Below are positions 6,016 to 7,760 of a stretch of 7,760 nt of DNA, piece by piece. The notes under the pieces were generated by a model, which had not been told where the DNA came from, did not search any database, and saw nothing but the letters and a program-made list of their open reading frames with translations. Position 1 is the stretch's first letter. Each line of letters begins with the position of its first letter. Origin of the DNA: JBAVEL01 sp049587715 (lineage in GTDB: Bacteria > Bacteroidota > Ignavibacteria > UBA10030 > UBA6906); the NCBI GenBank assembly GCA_049587715.1, contig JBAVEL010000145.1, positions 1 through 7,760 on the forward strand, written 5' to 3'. A program made the position numbers and the translations under genes.

Positions 6016-7560
6016 ATGAGGAACCGTGCCATTCTGTTTCTGCTTGGCGTTCTTCTGATTCTTCCGTCTCCGGCTCACACCCAGCGGGCGGCAGGAAAGG
6101 CCTCTCTCGGCCTCCGGGGCGGGGCAAACGTGCTCCTCAACGATTTCAACAAGCGGAAGGTGGGCCCGGGCGGGGAGGTGGTGGTGAGCTATGCCGTGGC
6201 GCCGGCGCTCTCCTTCGGGCTGGCGGCCGGGTATGAGGAGCTGAAGGCACGTCAGGATCCGCCCCTCGATGCGGCGTTGTTGGGGTATGACTACGTGAAG
6301 CTCCATTCCATTCCCCTCTCGTTTCGCGCGTGGGTGTACCCGATGCCCGCGGCGCGGGTGTCGCCCTATCTTTTTGTGGGTGCGGGCGTGACCATCTTTC
6401 AGCGGAAGGACGGGGGAGGGAGCTTCATCCCCAATGACAAGTTTGTGAACTCGGTGCTCTTCCCGATGGGGGCGGGCATCGAGACCTATCTCTCCAGCAA
6501 GGTGTCCATCGTGACCGAGGCGTCCTTTGCCGTGGGGGACGACCGGCTGGACGGGTACGAGTATGCGAACCGGGACAGCTACGCTTCGGCAAAGGCGGGC
6601 CTGAACTTCCACCTGGGAAGCGGTCCCGAAGACGATGACGACGCAGACGGTCTCACCAACGGGGAGGAGCGGCGGCTGGGCACCAATCCCGAGGTGGCCG
6701 ACAGCGACGGGGACGGACTGAAGGACGGCGAAGAGGTGAAGCGCTACAACACCAATCCCCTCGCGGCCGATACCGACGCAGACGGGCTGACGGACGGGGA
6801 CGAGGCCATCCGCTACAACACCGATCCGGCCCGGAACGACTCGGACGAGGACGGCATCTCCGACGGGGATGAGATCCTGAAGCACAAGACGGATCCGACC
6901 AAGCCCGACACCGACGGGGACGGCCTCGCCGACGGGGATGAGCTGCTCCGGTATTCCTCCAGCCCCCTGAAGCTGGACACGGACGACGACGGCGTGTCGG
7001 ACTGGGACGAGGTGAAGACCTTCCGCTCCGATCCCACCAAGACGGATTCCGACAGCGACGGGCTGACGGACGGCGACGAAGTGCGGAAACACAAGACGGA
7101 TCCCACCAAGGTGGATTCGGACAACGGCGGCGTCAATGACGGGGCCGAGATCACCCGCGGCACGAACCCCCTGAGCCCGAAGGACGACACCACGGAGAAG
7201 ACGATCGTTCTGGAGAAGGGGAAGAGCGTCGTGCTGGAAGGGGTGACCTTCGAGACGGGGAGCGCGCGCCTCAGCCGGGAGTCGGAGCGGACGCTGGAGA
7301 AGGCGTTCATCGCCCTGGTGGCGAATCCCGACGTGGTGGTGGAAGTGGCCGGCTACACGGACAATGTGGGGCGCGCCGCCGGCAACCAGCAGTTGTCCCG
7401 GCGGCGTGCGGAGGCTGTGAGGGCCTGGCTGGTGCGGAAGGGCATCGGCCCCGAGCGCCTGACCGCCGTGGGGAAGGGGATGGAGGATCCCGTGGCCTCC
7501 AATGACACACCCGAGGGCCGTGCCCAGAACAGGCGCATTGAGTTCCACGTGCAGAAATAA
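6016..7560 (+). CDS. OmpA-family outer-membrane protein with thrombospondin type 3 repeats
   Basis: This 514-residue outer-membrane protein probably ties the outer membrane to peptidoglycan. The ATG at 6016 is preferred because TGGAG (6005-6009) sits six bases upstream and a signal peptide follows (MRNRAILFLLGVLLILPSPA, cleavage near 20-26). A GTG at 6004 in the same frame would overlap that ribosome site. Residues about 27-204 alternate Gly, aromatic and charged positions (VVVSYAVAPALSFGLAAGYEE, SPYLFVGAGVTIF, AKAGLNFHLG), as in a small beta-barrel. Residues 209-391 are eight thrombospondin type 3 (calcium-binding) repeats. Residues 392-514 are an OmpA-like domain: FETGSARL, GYTDNVG with D449, LSRRRAEAV with R464 and the closing NRRIEF; D449 and R464 match the diaminopimelate-binding Asp and Arg of E. 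coli OmpA. The order barrel, Asp-rich linker, OmpA domain resembles OprF-type porins. Codons are strongly G/C-ending, consistent with high expression. Confidence 0.93.
   Translation: MRNRAILFLLGVLLILPSPAHTQRAAGKASLGLRGGANVLLNDFNKRKVGPGGEVVVSYAVAPALSFGLAAGYEELKARQDPPLDAALLGYDYVKLHSIPLSFRAWVYPMPAARVSPYLFVGAGVTIFQRKDGGGSFIPNDKFVNSVLFPMGAGIETYLSSKVSIVTEASFAVGDDRLDGYEYANRDSYASAKAGLNFHLGSGPEDDDDADGLTNGEERRLGTNPEVADSDGDGLKDGEEVKRYNTNPLAADTDADGLTDGDEAIRYNTDPARNDSDEDGISDGDEILKHKTDPTKPDTDGDGLADGDELLRYSSSPLKLDTDDDGVSDWDEVKTFRSDPTKTDSDSDGLTDGDEVRKHKTDPTKVDSDNGGVNDGAEITRGTNPLSPKDDTTEKTIVLEKGKSVVLEGVTFETGSARLSRESERTLEKAFIALVANPDVVVEVAGYTDNVGRAAGNQQLSRRRAEAVRAWLVRKGIGPERLTAVGKGMEDPVASNDTPEGRAQNRRIEFHVQK
6640..7188 (+). 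repeat. Eight tandem thrombospondin type 3 repeats (about 23 residues each)
   Basis: Residues 209-391 of the OmpA-family protein repeat the pattern D-x-D-G-L-x-D-G-D-E, then seven or eight residues, then T-(N/D)-P and a D-(S/T) junction. Unit starts are at residues 209, 231, 254, 277, 300, 323, 346 and 369. The first unit is one residue short. The sixth has DWDE in place of DGDE. The last (DNGGVNDGAE) has lost two acidic positions and looks degenerate. In this family the regularly spaced Asp side chains bind calcium and stiffen the linker. At DNA level the units share words such as GACGGGGA, so the tract is a possible site of repeat-number change. Confidence 0.9.
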
Positions 7561-7581
7561 CGGGTCTCTGGAGGTGGGGAA

Positions 7582-7614
7582 AACGCCCCGGGCGGGAGGA
7601 CCGTCCGGGGCGTT
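7582..7614 (+). terminator. Terminator hairpin, probably bidirectional, between convergent genes
   Basis: AACGCCCCGG (7582-7591) and CCGGGGCGTT (7605-7614) form a perfect 10-bp inverted repeat with a 13-base loop, 22 bases after the OmpA-family stop. On the plus strand only TT follows, so the U tract is poor. On the minus strand the stem runs into GTTTTCCCC, a short T run. It lies between convergent coding ends and probably serves both. Confidence 0.7.
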
Positions 7615-7617
7615 CCG

Positions 7618-7760
7618 TCAACGGGGGGGAGCCCCCGGTGCCCCGCCCGGGGCGATCTCCTCCGGCAGCTTCCTGATGCCTCTGTGATCGGGGAATGCCG
7701 CTGCGGTCTCGCCGAGTATCCGGCGGGCTTCCTCCTGCTCCTCTTCTGTCTGCGCAAGGG
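7618..7760 (-). CDS. 3' end of an unidentified leftward gene (start lies outside the window)
   Basis: On the minus strand one frame is open from the window edge to a TGA at 7620-7618. It encodes 46 residues: LAQTEEEQEEARRILGETAA, then AFPDHRGIRKLPEEIA, then a Gly/Ala/Pro tail ending in APPR. The first half looks like an acidic amphipathic helix, with third codon positions rich in G/C as in a real gene. The stop falls just beyond the hairpin at 7582-7614, which is where the end of a convergent gene is expected. A competing minus frame runs on into the OmpA-family gene and is rich in Arg/Ser/Pro, as shadow frames are. No family is recognisable from this fragment. Confidence 0.55.
   Translation of the reverse strand, partial: LAQTEEEQEEARRILGETAAAFPDHRGIRKLPEEIAPGGAPGAPPR

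Noticed and set aside
5998..7548. A 516-codon open frame on the minus strand opposite the OmpA-family gene
   Set aside because: It mirrors the plus-strand gene almost end to end, is His/Arg/Val/Pro-rich without a recognisable domain, and its apparent repeats are just the reverse side of the type 3 repeats. Long antisense frames are expected opposite GC-rich, G/C-ending codons.
7353..7757. A minus-strand frame starting near the right edge and running into the OmpA-family gene
   Set aside because: It is Arg/Ser/Pro-rich, overlaps most of a well-supported OmpA domain, and another minus frame (7618-7760) gives a more natural protein ending at the terminator.

Overview
The window looks like chromosomal DNA of a GC-rich, Gram-negative bacterium. 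An OmpA-family outer-membrane protein implies an outer membrane. A large secreted LamG/fibronectin-type-III protein is typical of surface proteins from the FCB superphylum and related poorly cultured lineages. The taxonomic placement is inference from protein style only. I see no transposase, integrase, CRISPR array or phage gene.

Layout, left to right. Positions 1-725 hold the 3' end of an unidentified gene overlapping an intact 201-residue orphan gene, probably one operon. Positions 726-1038 are non-coding and carry a good sigma-70-like promoter and a leader of about 146 nt. Positions 1039-4920 encode a 1293-residue exported protein: signal peptide, two LamG domains, two FN3 domains, a central beta-rich domain, three FN3 domains, and a duplicated C-terminal WNL...YWxK module. 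Positions 5107-5483 hold three leftward tRNA genes: Gln(CTG) and Glu(CTC) in one unit with a clear promoter and an intrinsic terminator, then Arg(ACG) beyond that terminator. Positions 5484-6015 are a GC-rich intergenic region with inverted repeats, homopolymer runs, a strongly pyrimidine-rich stretch and a candidate promoter for the next gene. Positions 6016-7560 encode a 514-residue OmpA-like protein: beta-barrel, eight calcium-binding thrombospondin type 3 repeats and a peptidoglycan-binding OmpA domain. A strong hairpin terminator separates it from the 3' end of a convergent leftward gene that leaves the window.

How the genes relate. The two large proteins both act at the cell envelope, one as a probable surface or extracellular binding/adhesion scaffold, the other as an outer-membrane to peptidoglycan tether. 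They have separate promoters and visibly different codon use, with the tRNA unit between them, so I do not see them as one system. No clearly new multi-gene system is visible. The most unusual items are the domain architecture of the LamG/FN3 protein with its duplicated C-terminal module, the calcium-repeat linker in the OmpA protein, and the structured non-coding DNA at 5538-5750.
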